64,000 bases of DNA. It comes from Candidatus Aenigmatarchaeota archaeon (lineage in GTDB: Archaea > Aenigmatarchaeota > Aenigmatarchaeia > QMZP01 > QMZT01). The translations under genes were made by a program, and so were the position numbers. The stretch's first letter is position 1; the number at the start of each line of letters is the position of its first letter. Where the stretch lies: positions 85,111-149,110 of the forward strand of contig JAPLVC010000001.1 in assembly GCA_026397315.1 (NCBI GenBank). The letters run 5' to 3'. This document shows, in pieces, positions 7,451 through 15,891 of the stretch. The notes below the pieces were generated by a model. The model saw nothing but the letters and a program-made list of their open reading frames with translations. It did no database searches and was not told the DNA's origin.

Positions 7451-8059
7451 ATGCCGACGGAAAAGATAAGCGTCATGGTTGAAGGTGGAAAGGCGACGGC
7501 AGCGCCGCCGCTAGGACCAGCCCTTGGACCGCTCGGAGTCCCGATAAAGAAAATCATAGACGAGATAAACAACAAGACCAAGGGCCTTGCGGGCATGCAG
7601 GTCCCCGTTACTGTCATAATTGACAAAGCCACCAAGAATTTCGAGATAAAGGTCGGCACGCCGCCGGTCAGCGCGCTCATAAAGAAAGAGCTCGGCCTCG
7701 AAAAAGGATGCAGCGAATCCGGCAAGGTAAGGGCTGGCGACCTTACGGATGAGCAGGTCAGGAAAATCGCGCTCGCGAAATTCGGCTCCGACGCTCCGCG
7801 TTATTACAACATGATCATCGGTTCTGCAAGAAGCATGGGCGTAACAGTGGGCAAAGGCCCGCTTTCCGAAGCTGAAGCGAAGGAATTAAAGAACGCCATG
7901 AAAAGAGCCGCAGAAGCGAAGCTTGGCGCAGCGGCGCCGGCAGCGGCAGCACCAGGCGCAGAAGGCGCTCCAGCTGCGGCGGCGCCAGTAGCGGCCGAAC
8001 CCAAGAAAGAGGAAAAGAAAAAGGAAGAGAAGAAGAGAAAGGTCATGAGAGGCAAGTAA
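7451..8059 (+). CDS. rpl11: Ribosomal protein L11 (uL11)
   Basis: Typical L11: N-terminal KISVMVEGGKATAAPPLGPALGPLG, the loop that meets the GTPase-associated centre of 23S rRNA, then the C-terminal rRNA-binding domain (MIIGSARSMGVTV). At 202 residues it is longer than usual (about 160) because of an Ala/Pro-rich hinge and a Lys/Glu tail (from about residue 155). A tail of that kind is common in archaeal stalk proteins but not in L11. ATGs at 7445 and 7451 are in frame; the later one is better spaced from AAGGAT. Genes for L1, L10 and L12, which usually follow, are absent; a convergent GINS gene comes next. Confidence 0.92.
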   Translation: MPTEKISVMVEGGKATAAPPLGPALGPLGVPIKKIIDEINNKTKGLAGMQVPVTVIIDKATKNFEIKVGTPPVSALIKKELGLEKGCSESGKVRAGDLTDEQVRKIALAKFGSDAPRYYNMIIGSARSMGVTVGKGPLSEAEAKELKNAMKRAAEAKLGAAAPAAAAPGAEGAPAAAAPVAAEPKKEEKKKEEKKRKVMRGK

Positions 8060-8136
8060 GCTTCCCTTCCGCTTTTTACTTTATTTTCAAAATTTTCTTT
8101 TCCAGCTTGTTTTTCAGGTTACATTACTTTTCAGAA

Positions 8137-8655
8137 CTAGTAGTCGGTCATCTCTATCTTTTCAGCGAGGCCTTTCTTTACGAGGAGATCAGCATTAGGA
8201 GCAGGGATTGTCGCTATGTCGCCTTTACTGAAGGGACCGTATGCCTTCATGTTCATGCCCACGAACTTCGGCACGCCGTCCAGAAGCGTGACCAGCACGA
8301 GGTTCTCGTCCTTCTTCTCCATCCTGCCCTCGCGCATCTTCTGGAACTCGTTGATGCACTCGACGACGCGCTCGAAGAACTTTCGCTCTTCATCGCTCAT
8401 GTGCTCCGGCACGACGCCGGACTCGATGAAGCCGTGCGCGGAGTTGAGCATTTTCCTCTCGCGCCTCTCGAATATCGTCTTAAGCCTGCGCTTGACCGCG
8501 TCAAACGCCCATTTTTCGCTCTCGTCCCTCGCCATTTTCTCCTTCTTTTCCACGTAGGCGCGGACCTCGTCGAAAAAGCCGTCCGGCAGCTTTGACAATC
8601 CCGCTGTATTCCGCTCTTCTTCAGCGATTTTCCTGATAGTCTCGTCGGTGAGCAT
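8137..8655 (-). CDS. GINS complex subunit (archaeal Gins51/Sld5-like)
   Basis: The 172-residue protein matches archaeal GINS subunits. It has a helical A domain (LPDGFFDEVRAYVEKKE, KWAFDAVKRRLKTIFERRERKML) and a small beta B domain at the C-terminus (AYGPFSKGDIATIPAPNADLLVKKGLAEKIE). With the A domain first, it resembles Gins51. GINS joins MCM and GAN/Cdc45 in the replicative helicase. A divergent AT-rich spacer with TATA elements separates it from infB. The assignment rests on the C-terminal GDIxxxPxxNAxLLxxKGxA signature. Confidence 0.82.
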   Translation of the reverse strand: MLTDETIRKIAEEERNTAGLSKLPDGFFDEVRAYVEKKEKMARDESEKWAFDAVKRRLKTIFERRERKMLNSAHGFIESGVVPEHMSDEERKFFERVVECINEFQKMREGRMEKKDENLVLVTLLDGVPKFVGMNMKAYGPFSKGDIATIPAPNADLLVKKGLAEKIEMTDY

Positions 8656-8726
8656 GATTAATGGTTAAAAGAAGGAAATATAAATTGTTTTATTTATAGC
8701 AATATCATACATAGTAAGTGATTCCT

Positions 8727-10448
8727 ATGCCCATACGACAGCCGATAATATCAGTGCTGGGTCACGTTGACTCGGGGAAGACGACTTTGCTGGACCGCAT
8801 CAGGGGTAGCACCGTCGCTAGCGGTGAGGCTGGCGGCATAACCCAGCACATAGGAGCCAGCGAGGTGCCGATAAACAAGATAATGGGCGTGTGCGGCAGC
8901 CTCGCCAAGAAGATGAACGTTGATGTAAAGATACCGGGACTTTTATTCATAGACACGCCCGGCCACGAGGCGTTCATTACGTTACGCCGCCGCGGCGGCT
9001 CAATCGCTGATCTCGCAATCCTGATTATCGACGTGAACGAGGGCCTGCAGAAACAGACGGAAGAAAGCCTCACGTTCCTGAAGGAGTTCAAGACCCCGTT
9101 CGTCGTGGCCGCGACGAAAATCGACCGCATACTCGGTTGGCGTTCCGAGGAGAATGCATGTTTTCTAAAGGGATACTCAACGCAGGACGCGCGCGCGCAG
9201 GACGAACTCGAGGAGAAGATATACAGGATAGTCGGCCAGCTTGCCGAGCGGAACATAAAATCAGAGCGCTTCGACCGCGTCGAGGATTTCTCCAAGCAGG
9301 TATGCATCGTTCCCGTCTCGTCATTAACGGGCGAGGGGATTCCCGATCTTCTCATGCTGCTCACGGGGCTTGCGCAGAAATACCTTGAAAAGCGGCTCAA
9401 GGTAACGGAAGGCATAGGCAAGGGGACGATACTCGAGGTAAAGGAATACCGCGGCCTGGGGGCGACCATAGACGTCATCCTTTACGACGGCTGCGTCAGC
9501 CGCGGCGACATTCTCATCATCGGCGGACGAGACGTGATAGTCACGAAAGTCAAAGCTCTCCTCAAGCCGGAGCCGCTCAAGGAGATGCGCGTGGAGCGCG
9601 TGTTCCAGACCATTGAAAGCGCGACGGCCGCATGCGGCGTGAAAATATCATCCCCGGATTTGAGTGGCGTCATCGCCGGTTCCCCGGTGCGCTTCGTGAA
9701 AAGCGAGAAAGACGTCGAAGCCGCGACGGCTGACATAGCGAAGGAGATAGAGGAAGTCGAGATAGAGACTGAAAACGACGGCGTCATAATCAAAGCCGAT
9801 ACGCTGGGAAGCCTCGAAGGCCTGATAAAGGTGCTTAAAGACAACGGCATACCGATAAGGAAGGCAAAGGTCGGTAATGTGCTCAAGGGGGACGTGATGG
9901 AAAGCTCCAGCATGAAGAAGCCCGTAGTTTTCGCCTTCAACGTCGATGTCCTTCCCGATGCCGACGAGAGCGCGAAGAAGGCCGGCGTAGAGATTTTCAA
10001 GTCCAACATAATCTACCGGCTAATCGAGGGATACCAGAAATGGGAAGCGGACCTCAAGAAGAACGCGGAGGCGAAACTTCTCGACAGCGTGACGCATCCC
10101 GGGAGAATGATAATATTGCGCGGCTACGTTTTCCGCCAGTCTAAGCCGGCGATTTTTGGCGTCGAAATTCTTGCGGGCCAGGTGAAGACCGGATACAAGC
10201 TGAAGAAGAACGGCATCATGATCGGCGAGGTAAAGGAGCTGCAGGCGGAGGGTGACAACGTCCCGATGGCGAAGGCTGGGGACAAGGTTGCAGTGTCGAT
10301 GGACGGCGTCACGATAGGGCGCCAGATAAACGAGGGCGACGAACTGGAGAACGCGCTCTCCGGCCGCGACCTGGAAATTCTGGCGAGGGTGAAGCACAAA
10401 CTGCCAGAAGACGAGCGCAGAATGCTCGATGAAATGCAACAGATTTAA
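8727..10448 (+). CDS. infB: Translation initiation factor aIF5B (IF2-like GTPase)
   Basis: This GTPase promotes ribosomal subunit joining. The G domain is at the N-terminus: ISVLGHVDSGKTTLLD (P loop), GGITQHIGA (switch 1), DTPGHEAF (G3), ATKIDRI (G4). EF-Tu-like beta barrels and the C-terminal domain that binds initiator tRNA follow (HPGRMIILRGYVFRQSKPAIFGVEI). Length 573 residues is normal for archaea, which lack the long eukaryotic N-terminal extension; no intein is inserted. A GTG at 8718 is in frame, but the ATG at 8727 after GTGAT is the better start. Confidence 0.95.
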   Translation: MPIRQPIISVLGHVDSGKTTLLDRIRGSTVASGEAGGITQHIGASEVPINKIMGVCGSLAKKMNVDVKIPGLLFIDTPGHEAFITLRRRGGSIADLAILIIDVNEGLQKQTEESLTFLKEFKTPFVVAATKIDRILGWRSEENACFLKGYSTQDARAQDELEEKIYRIVGQLAERNIKSERFDRVEDFSKQVCIVPVSSLTGEGIPDLLMLLTGLAQKYLEKRLKVTEGIGKGTILEVKEYRGLGATIDVILYDGCVSRGDILIIGGRDVIVTKVKALLKPEPLKEMRVERVFQTIESATAACGVKISSPDLSGVIAGSPVRFVKSEKDVEAATADIAKEIEEVEIETENDGVIIKADTLGSLEGLIKVLKDNGIPIRKAKVGNVLKGDVMESSSMKKPVVFAFNVDVLPDADESAKKAGVEIFKSNIIYRLIEGYQKWEADLKKNAEAKLLDSVTHPGRMIILRGYVFRQSKPAIFGVEILAGQVKTGYKLKKNGIMIGEVKELQAEGDNVPMAKAGDKVAVSMDGVTIGRQINEGDELENALSGRDLEILARVKHKLPEDERRMLDEMQQI

Positions 10449-10481
10449 ATCCCCCCGCGCTATTTGTAGTTATTGATATTC

Positions 10482-10898
10482 ATGCAGCCGGAAAATTCAT
10501 ACGACACTCTTTTGAAGCAGGCATTTGACAAACTGCCGAAGAAGTCGGAGGGGACCGACCGCTTCCAGATGCCGAGGGCGAATGTCCAGCCGGCAGGCGC
10601 GCGCACGATAATCATAAACTTCATAGACATAGCGAACACCTTCCGCCGCGAGCCGGACCACATGCAGAAATTCATTCTCAAGGAACTAGCGACTTCAGGC
10701 GAGATGCAGAGCGGCAGGCTGGTCGTGCAGGGCAGGTTCAGACCCGATGTTGTAGACAAGAAGATCGAGCTTTACGCGAAGGAATACGTCCTCTGCCCGG
10801 ACTGCAACAAGCCCGACACGAAATTCATCAAAGACGACCGCTTCCTTTTTCTCAAGTGCGAGGCCTGCGGCTCGAAACATCCCATAAAAAAAGTGTAG
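10482..10898 (+). CDS. eif2b: Translation initiation factor aIF2 beta
   Basis: The 138-residue beta subunit of aIF2 contains the alpha-beta core (RTIIINFIDIANTFRREPDHMQKFILKEL) and a C-terminal C4 zinc ribbon (CPDCNKPDT ... LKCEACGSKHPIKKV). It partners aIF2 alpha (29998-30750) and the gamma subunit, which is not in the window, in delivering Met-tRNAi. No Shine-Dalgarno site precedes the ATG at 10482. A TTTAAAT 32-39 nt upstream fits a leaderless or very short leader mRNA. The stop is 6 nt from the stop of the convergent membrane gene. Confidence 0.93.
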   Translation: MQPENSYDTLLKQAFDKLPKKSEGTDRFQMPRANVQPAGARTIIINFIDIANTFRREPDHMQKFILKELATSGEMQSGRLVVQGRFRPDVVDKKIELYAKEYVLCPDCNKPDTKFIKDDRFLFLKCEACGSKHPIKKV

Positions 10899-10904
10899 AA
10901 ACGT

Positions 10905-11975
10905 TTATAATCCGCCGGCCAGCTTGTTCATGTCCGGTATCTTGACGCAGTCGCACAGAGTTCCCCCGTGCGCCGAGCATACTTCCGCGTTCTGCATTAT
11001 CTGCTCGTTGGTTATGCCCGTCACGCTCATGTCCTGCGGGAACGTTATAGCTAGCGTGAATTCTTCTCCCTGAAATTCTGTCTTCTGCAAGATAAGGACC
11101 TTGCGCCCGGTCGCGCTTTCTATGCTCGCCTTGAGCGCCTCGTCCATGTAGGCGCTCTCGCTGCCCACCATGTTTATGCCCTGGCTCATAAGTATGCGGA
11201 CCGTCGGCACGCAGCCTTCGGGCAGCGAAGTCCCGCCTGTGAGGGCCTTGAACTGCTCGTCGTTCATGCCTAGCATCGAAGCCACTCCCTCGGTCACGCT
11301 GGGCAGGCCTTTGAAAAACAACACCGAGAAAACAAGCAGGGCTATTATCAAGGCTATGCCGCCCAGCCTGAACGGGTCTGAAAATGGCGTTTTTGCATAG
11401 TCTATCTTTTTGACCTCGCCCGTGTATGCTCCCATCACGACGACGGCTTTCTTCTTGTCTTTCTCCAGCAACACTTCCCAGTCCGTGTTCTTGAGATTAG
11501 CCTGTTTCGCTTTATACCCTTTCACCAGCGCCTCGGCCGTCTTTTTGACTTCATCTTCCTTGAGCGTGGTAACCTTGCTCTTGACAAGCAGTCCCTCGAG
11601 CAGTTTGACGCGCTCCGTGAGCTTCTTCACCATGCTCGTGTCCGTTTCCTCTTCCTCGTCGCGCGTTATGAGGTAGAAGGCTGCGCCAAGGCAGCCGGCC
11701 GCTATTATGCCGCCGATGAACAGGTCGAGCTGTATCATCTCGAATATCGTGCCCTTGAAGAAGAACATGAAGCCGCGTATGGCAGCTCCCGCCATGACGC
11801 ACAGGAAGCCGGCGCCGAGCATGGCTACTATCCTTATGGCGAACGGAATTTTCTTCTTCATGCCGCGAAAAGCGAAGGAGCCGAAAATCCACGAGAGAAC
11901 AAAATACATCACTATCTGAGCGAGCATGAGAAGCTGCGGCAGCGTTTCCATGATGTCCGATAGCGAAAGCGCCAT
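10905..11975 (-). CDS. Multi-pass membrane protein of unknown function with exposed C-terminal domain
   Basis: The 356-residue protein has three hydrophobic segments in the first 105 residues. A soluble region rich in Lys/Glu follows (about 110-200, with KTAEALVKGYKAKQANLKNTDWEVLLEKDKKK split over helix and strand). One more membrane helix lies at about 210-230 (GGIALIIALLVFSVLFF), then a C-terminal domain with four cysteines, the last three clustered (VCSAHGGTLCDCVKIP). Topology suggests the cysteine domain is outside the cell, where disulfides could form. The gene follows the small gene at 11997-12233 by 21 nt on the same strand. No family recognised. Confidence 0.72.
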   Translation of the reverse strand: MALSLSDIMETLPQLLMLAQIVMYFVLSWIFGSFAFRGMKKKIPFAIRIVAMLGAGFLCVMAGAAIRGFMFFFKGTIFEMIQLDLFIGGIIAAGCLGAAFYLITRDEEEETDTSMVKKLTERVKLLEGLLVKSKVTTLKEDEVKKTAEALVKGYKAKQANLKNTDWEVLLEKDKKKAVVVMGAYTGEVKKIDYAKTPFSDPFRLGGIALIIALLVFSVLFFKGLPSVTEGVASMLGMNDEQFKALTGGTSLPEGCVPTVRILMSQGINMVGSESAYMDEALKASIESATGRKVLILQKTEFQGEEFTLAITFPQDMSVTGITNEQIMQNAEVCSAHGGTLCDCVKIPDMNKLAGGL

Positions 11976-11996
11976 GAATAATATTTGCCGGGGCTG

Positions 11997-12233
11997 CTAT
12001 AAATTGGATATGTTGAAGAAACCGCTCTGCAGGAGCTTGATTATTTTTTCCTCTTCGGGCATGTTCGCGGCAAGCAGTATTTTCAGGTCCTGCAGCGCCT
12101 CCGAGTAGAGTGTAGCGCCGATGGCGTTCGTGTCGCGCAGCTCCCATTCTTTGTCGCGTATTTTCGTGTAGATGAAGAACGCTTTCCCGTCCGTCGTAAT
12201 CTTATGCTCCTGTCCCTCAAAAATAGTTTTCAT
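11997..12233 (-). CDS. Small soluble protein of unknown function (78 aa)
   Basis: The protein begins MKTIFEGQEHKITTDGKAF, with an alternating pattern of beta strands, and ends in amphipathic helices (YSEALQDLKILLAANMPEEEKIIKLLQSGFF, read in parts). There is no signal, no cysteine and no known motif. Transcribed just upstream of the membrane protein at 10905-11975 with a 21-nt gap, so the two are probably one operon. Confidence 0.6.
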   Translation of the reverse strand: MKTIFEGQEHKITTDGKAFFIYTKIRDKEWELRDTNAIGATLYSEALQDLKILLAANMPEEEKIIKLLQSGFFNISNL

Positions 12234-12284
12234 TATTTTCTAATTCGGTTAGTACGGATTTAAACATATGTTGTCCCAAGCTCG

Positions 12285-12297
12285 CCTTTTTAAATAC
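12285..12297 (+). promoter_or_regulatory. Upstream TATA box before rps15 (promoter for the 12317-12371 element)
   Basis: CCTTTTTAAATAC is centred about 25 nt before 12317. Archaeal spacing therefore puts initiation exactly at the left arm of the inverted repeat described below. Confidence 0.4.
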
Positions 12298-12316
12298 AGG
12301 CCGCCACTATAATCTC

Positions 12317-12371
12317 AAGAACAAGACAGTTCGTCAGGAACTAGCTTGTATCCGCGACATTTCTTGTTCTT
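12317..12371 (+). ncRNA. Candidate 55-nt structured RNA or rps15 leader element
   Basis: The ends AAGAACAAG (12317-12325) and CTTGTTCTT (12363-12371) are perfect 9-bp complements. Inside lies a second hairpin AGTTC-GTCAG-GAACT (12328-12342). A TATA box at 12285-12297 would start transcription at the left arm. No C/D or convincing H/ACA boxes were found, so the class is unknown. It may instead be a DNA operator overlapping the second TATA box (12369-12378) of rps15. Confidence 0.35.
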
Positions 12372-12378
12372 ATAAATT
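12369..12378 (+). promoter_or_regulatory. Proximal TATA box of rps15
   Basis: CTTATAAATT is centred about 30 nt before the S15 ATG at 12404, and its left end overlaps the right arm of the inverted repeat ending at 12371. Confidence 0.45.
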
Positions 12379-12403
12379 CCATAAAACGGAGAAAGGTGTT
12401 TAT

Positions 12404-12826
12404 ATGACAGAAAATAATGAGAGCGAAAAGAAAGCGGCCAATTGGGTCGACTATAAACCAAAGGAAATCGAAGACCTTATCATAAAATACGCGAAGCAGG
12501 GCACAACGAGCGCGCACATAGGCCTGATGCTGCGCGACCAGTACGGCATACCATCGGTGAAAGCGGTCACGAAGAAAACCATCAGCCAGATACTGAAGGA
12601 AAACAAGGCTTACCCGAAGCTTCCGGAAGACATCCTGAACCTCATGAAGCGTGTCGTCGAACTCCGCGTCCACCTGGAGCGCAACAAGAAGGACTACCAA
12701 TCTTACAGGGGCCTCGAATTGGCCGAGTCGAAAATCAGGCGCCTTGCAAAGTATTACAGGAAGAAAGGCATTCTGGCAAAGACTTGGAAATACAATTCGG
12801 AGCAGGCAAAGCTGTTAATCCGATAA
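12404..12826 (+). CDS. rps15: Ribosomal protein S15 (uS15)
   Basis: The 140-residue archaeal/eukaryotic-type S15 has an N-terminal extension (YKPKEIEDLIIKYAKQG, SAHIGLMLRDQYGIPSVK) and a C-terminal helical bundle (KRVVELRVHLERNKKDYQSYRGL, KIRRLAKYYRKKG) that binds the 16S rRNA central domain. The GGAGAAAGGTG upstream is a purine-rich ribosome site. The usual archaeal neighbours (RecJ-like, S3Ae) are not adjacent. Confidence 0.94.
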   Translation: MTENNESEKKAANWVDYKPKEIEDLIIKYAKQGTTSAHIGLMLRDQYGIPSVKAVTKKTISQILKENKAYPKLPEDILNLMKRVVELRVHLERNKKDYQSYRGLELAESKIRRLAKYYRKKGILAKTWKYNSEQAKLLIR

Positions 12827-12850
12827 GTCCGAAAATATTTTCAAAATTCA

Positions 12851-12893
12851 AGCGGCTTTATTTTTCCGCTCACTTTTATTTTTATTGTTTTTA
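12851..12893 (+). terminator. rps15 terminator
   Basis: AGCGG (12851-12855) pairs with CCGCT (12866-12870), and long T-rich runs follow to 12893. It ends the rps15 transcript before the AT-rich radical SAM gene. Confidence 0.5.
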
Positions 12894-12907
12894 ATAACAA
12901 TATACAC

Positions 12908-13807
12908 ATGGATAAAACCTACACGGAGAAAATTAAAAGATTATTTTATTTCGCCTGGCTGGAGCTGAAGAGGAACTTGGCCGGTGTCAAATATTTTGCG
13001 GAAGCTGACGTGACTGACAATTGCAATCTCCGGTGCAGGCATTGCTATCATTTTCACGGCAAAAATGATTTTGAAAAAAAGGAGTTCACGGCGGCTGAAT
13101 GGAGAAAAAGGTTCAAAAGTCTGCATGAAACCGGGGTGAGAATTATCATGTTAGTTGGCGGCGAGCCCGCCCTGCGGCAGGACGTTCTCATGTTAGCCGA
13201 CGAAATTTTTCCTATCGTCTACGTCATCACAAATGGTACCATAAGGATACGCGATGACTTCAAGCACATATTATTTGTTTCATTGGAAGGCGGCCAGAAA
13301 ATAAACGATTATATTAGAGGAGAGGGCACTTTTCAAAAAACATTGAAAAATTATTCAGGTGACGGGCGTGTTATTATCAACATGACGCTGCAAATGGAAA
13401 ATTATAAAGAACTCGAAAAAGTCGTCAAGATAGCAAAGGATAACGGCTTCCGCGGCGTGGTGTGTAATATATGCCAATCGGGAACACACGCTGACAAAGT
13501 CTTATATCAAAAAAGCGTGAAAATTCGTGAGAGGGAAATTATAATTAAAGAGGTCGAACGAGTGAAAGCTTTATATCCGAAAGACTTTCTTATTAGCAAG
13601 TCCATGATAAAATGGTACAAAAAACCAGACCATAAAGATGGGTGCTATTGGAGCAGAGAATGCCTGCATTTCGATGTTTCATGGAACAAAAGGAGATGTT
13701 TTTTAAAAAACGTTGACTGCTCAAACTGCGGATGCTTCGCTGGCACATTTCAAAACCCGCTTTTGACAGCATTAAGGTATCCGCGGGAAACAAAAATGCT
13801 AGTTTAG
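12908..13807 (+). CDS. Radical SAM protein
   Basis: The 299-residue protein has the radical SAM cluster C39-x3-C43-x2-C46 (CNLRCRHCYHFH), followed by the GGEPALR motif that binds S-adenosylmethionine. The C-terminal part has extra cysteines (GCYWSRECLHF, RRCF, VDCSNCGCFAG) that could hold an auxiliary iron-sulfur cluster or zinc, as in SPASM/Twitch-type enzymes. The substrate cannot be inferred. The gene is clearly more AT-rich than its flanks, consistent with later acquisition. It is alone on its strand between the rps15 terminator and a convergent aminotransferase. Confidence 0.85.
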   Translation: MDKTYTEKIKRLFYFAWLELKRNLAGVKYFAEADVTDNCNLRCRHCYHFHGKNDFEKKEFTAAEWRKRFKSLHETGVRIIMLVGGEPALRQDVLMLADEIFPIVYVITNGTIRIRDDFKHILFVSLEGGQKINDYIRGEGTFQKTLKNYSGDGRVIINMTLQMENYKELEKVVKIAKDNGFRGVVCNICQSGTHADKVLYQKSVKIREREIIIKEVERVKALYPKDFLISKSMIKWYKKPDHKDGCYWSRECLHFDVSWNKRRCFLKNVDCSNCGCFAGTFQNPLLTALRYPRETKMLV

Positions 13808-13830
13808 ATTGCGCGCGTATGCAGTTTAAC

Positions 13831-15030
13831 CTATTTGTAGTTCTCTTTCACGTATTCTTCCAGCTTGTTCAGCGATTCCTCGAGCACGTTCATGGGCGGG
13901 AGGAACACGATGCGGAAGTGGTCCGGCTTTGGATAGCCGAAACCGGATCCGAAGACTGCTAGAATGTGTTTTTTGTATAAGACGTCCATGATGAACTGCT
14001 TGTCGTCCTTTATGTCCAGCTCGATTTTCGGGAACGCGTAAAAGGCGCCCTTGGGTTTCGTGCAGGAAAAGCCCTCGATTTCGTTGAAGCGCTTGTATAT
14101 CAGGTCGCGTCTCTGCCTGAGTTTCCTGTTCATTTCTGGAATGTGGTCCTGCGGTCCTTCCAACGCTGGTTTAATGGCATACTGGAACGGGCCCGGCGCG
14201 GACAGTCGCGATCTAGCGAGCTTGGAAACAGTCTCCTGAAAATCAGCGCGAAGCTCCTGCGGTCCGCTGAATATCATCCAGCCGACGCGCCATCCGGGCA
14301 CGATGTAGTTCTTCGAGAGCCCGTTGAACGTAAGGATGGGAATGTCGTTCGCCAGCGACGCGGTCGAAACGTGCCTGTCGTCGTCGAGCAGTATCTTGCT
14401 GTAAATCTCGTCGGAGAAAATGAGCAGGTTGTACTCGCGCGCGATGTCGATTATCTCTTTCAGCGTTTCTTTGGGGTAGAGCGCGCCCGTGGGGTTGTTC
14501 GGATTGATGAGTATTATGCCTTTCGTTTTAGAGTTGATTTTCTTCCGGATGTCGTCAACGTCCGGCTGCCAGCCTTCCTCTTCGATGCAGTTGTAGCGGT
14601 TGTGCACGGCGCCTATCTTGTTGACGATCGCGGAATAAACCGGGTATCCCGGAATGGGTGTCAGCACGTTCTCGCCGGGGTTGAGCAGCGCGTTCATCGC
14701 CATCTCTATGCCCTCGCTCACGCCGGCCGAGATGAGCACGTCGTTCTTCGTTACGCCTTTGATGCCGTCCCTGGCCGCTTCTTTCACAATCGCTTCTCTC
14801 GCCTCCTCGATGCCTGCTGAATCCGCGTAATTGTTGAGGTTCTTTTTCATCGCTGTGTAAACGGCCTCCACGAGGTGTGCTGGCGTTACGAAATCGTAGA
14901 CGTTCGGGTCGCCTATGTTGAGATGGAGAATCTTCTTACCCTGAGCCTTGAGCTTGTTCGCCTCGACAACGACGTCTCGTATAGCATAAGTGACCCTGCT
15001 CGCCCTTTCGGCCGGGATTATCTTTTTCAT
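13831..15030 (-). CDS. PLP-dependent aminotransferase, class I (alanine/aspartate type)
   Basis: This 399-residue fold-type I aminotransferase resembles archaeal alanine aminotransferases. The Schiff-base lysine is K240 in FNGLSKNYIVPGWRVGW. NPNNPTGALY, SDEIYSK and the C-terminal Arg of DHFRIVFLPP are all present. It starts MKKIIPAERASRVTYAIRDV; GGCGGTGAT sits just before the ATG. It is probably its own transcript, with a TATA-like TATTTAATATA about 50 nt upstream. The exact amino acid pair is not fixed by sequence. Confidence 0.88.
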   Translation of the reverse strand: MKKIIPAERASRVTYAIRDVVVEANKLKAQGKKILHLNIGDPNVYDFVTPAHLVEAVYTAMKKNLNNYADSAGIEEAREAIVKEAARDGIKGVTKNDVLISAGVSEGIEMAMNALLNPGENVLTPIPGYPVYSAIVNKIGAVHNRYNCIEEEGWQPDVDDIRKKINSKTKGIILINPNNPTGALYPKETLKEIIDIAREYNLLIFSDEIYSKILLDDDRHVSTASLANDIPILTFNGLSKNYIVPGWRVGWMIFSGPQELRADFQETVSKLARSRLSAPGPFQYAIKPALEGPQDHIPEMNRKLRQRRDLIYKRFNEIEGFSCTKPKGAFYAFPKIELDIKDDKQFIMDVLYKKHILAVFGSGFGYPKPDHFRIVFLPPMNVLEESLNKLEEYVKENYK

Positions 15031-15133
15031 AACATCACCGCCAATAAACCATAACTGAAATATCTGTAATAATCGTCTCTATATTAAATACATTAGTCTG
15101 GCAAAATTAAAAAGTTAAAAGTAGATTTTCGAT

Positions 15134-15155
15134 AAACCTTTTTTTCAAAAGGTTT
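15134..15155 (-). terminator. Hairpin immediately after the lipoprotein stop
   Basis: AAACCTTTT and AAAAGGTTT (9 bp, 4-nt loop) lie directly after the stop codon at 15156-15158. T-rich sequence follows on the minus strand. Confidence 0.5.
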
Positions 15156-15854
15156 TTAATCGCAATTCTCGAAGCTTTTTTCCGTGAATGCTGATATCGC
15201 ACCGCTCGTGCCGAAGTCCTGCAGTTCCATCTTCGACGTAACGTCTTTGCCGGCAACTGTCATGTTCGTCTCGCTCCAGACAAGCACGAAAGGCACCTGG
15301 CCACTGTACCAGTATTCCCCTATCACGCCACCGATGGCTGTCCTGTATTTGGTGACTGCCACTGATTTGCCTGTCGGGGTCGTGTATGTGCCCGCGCCAA
15401 GTTGCGTTACGCCGCTAGTCGGCTTCTCGTACGGGTCTGACGTGACCGGTAAGGTGTTGGGCGCGGTTGTTAACGAGTTGCAGAGAGTTATCTGGCCGAA
15501 CTTGCTGAGGGAGTAAATCTTCGTCCCGGGTGTGCTGGCATCCTTGCCTTTCTCCCACATGACCAGCGACGAGCCAGAAACCGTCTCCGTCTCCGTGCCC
15601 GTGTACACCACAGCGCCGAGGGTTTTCTCGACGTATTTGTAGGTGAACTCGACCGGCTTGGCGCTTGTCGTGGTCAGGGCAATCTTGGCCCATGAGCCCG
15701 GCTGCGTGACCGGCTGCTGGAAGACGTTCTGAGGCGGCTGATTAGTATTCTGGTCTCCTCCGTTGGTTGCAGGTGCTGCGGGCTGCTGAGTGCAGCCGCT
15801 GGCCAGAACCGTTGCGACTAAAAGCATTGCCAGAACGGCAAATGTTTTTTTCAT
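15156..15854 (-). CDS. Putative lipoprotein of unknown function
   Basis: The 232-residue protein starts MKKTFAVLAMLLVATVLASG and then C21, a lipobox-like signal peptide. A Gln/Pro/Asn-rich linker to about residue 50 follows, then a beta-rich domain (KPVEFTYKYVEKTLGAVVYTG and repeated Thr-rich strands). It is presumably anchored outside the membrane. An earlier in-frame start at 15938 would place 28 charged residues before the signal and overlap the rhomboid gene, so 15854 is preferred. It lies 37 nt after the rhomboid gene on the same strand. Confidence 0.75.
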   Translation of the reverse strand: MKKTFAVLAMLLVATVLASGCTQQPAAPATNGGDQNTNQPPQNVFQQPVTQPGSWAKIALTTTSAKPVEFTYKYVEKTLGAVVYTGTETETVSGSSLVMWEKGKDASTPGTKIYSLSKFGQITLCNSLTTAPNTLPVTSDPYEKPTSGVTQLGAGTYTTPTGKSVAVTKYRTAIGGVIGEYWYSGQVPFVLVWSETNMTVAGKDVTSKMELQDFGTSGAISAFTEKSFENCD

Positions 15855-15891
15855 GGTATAGTTTTCGGTTTTCGCCTTATTAATCTGCAGG

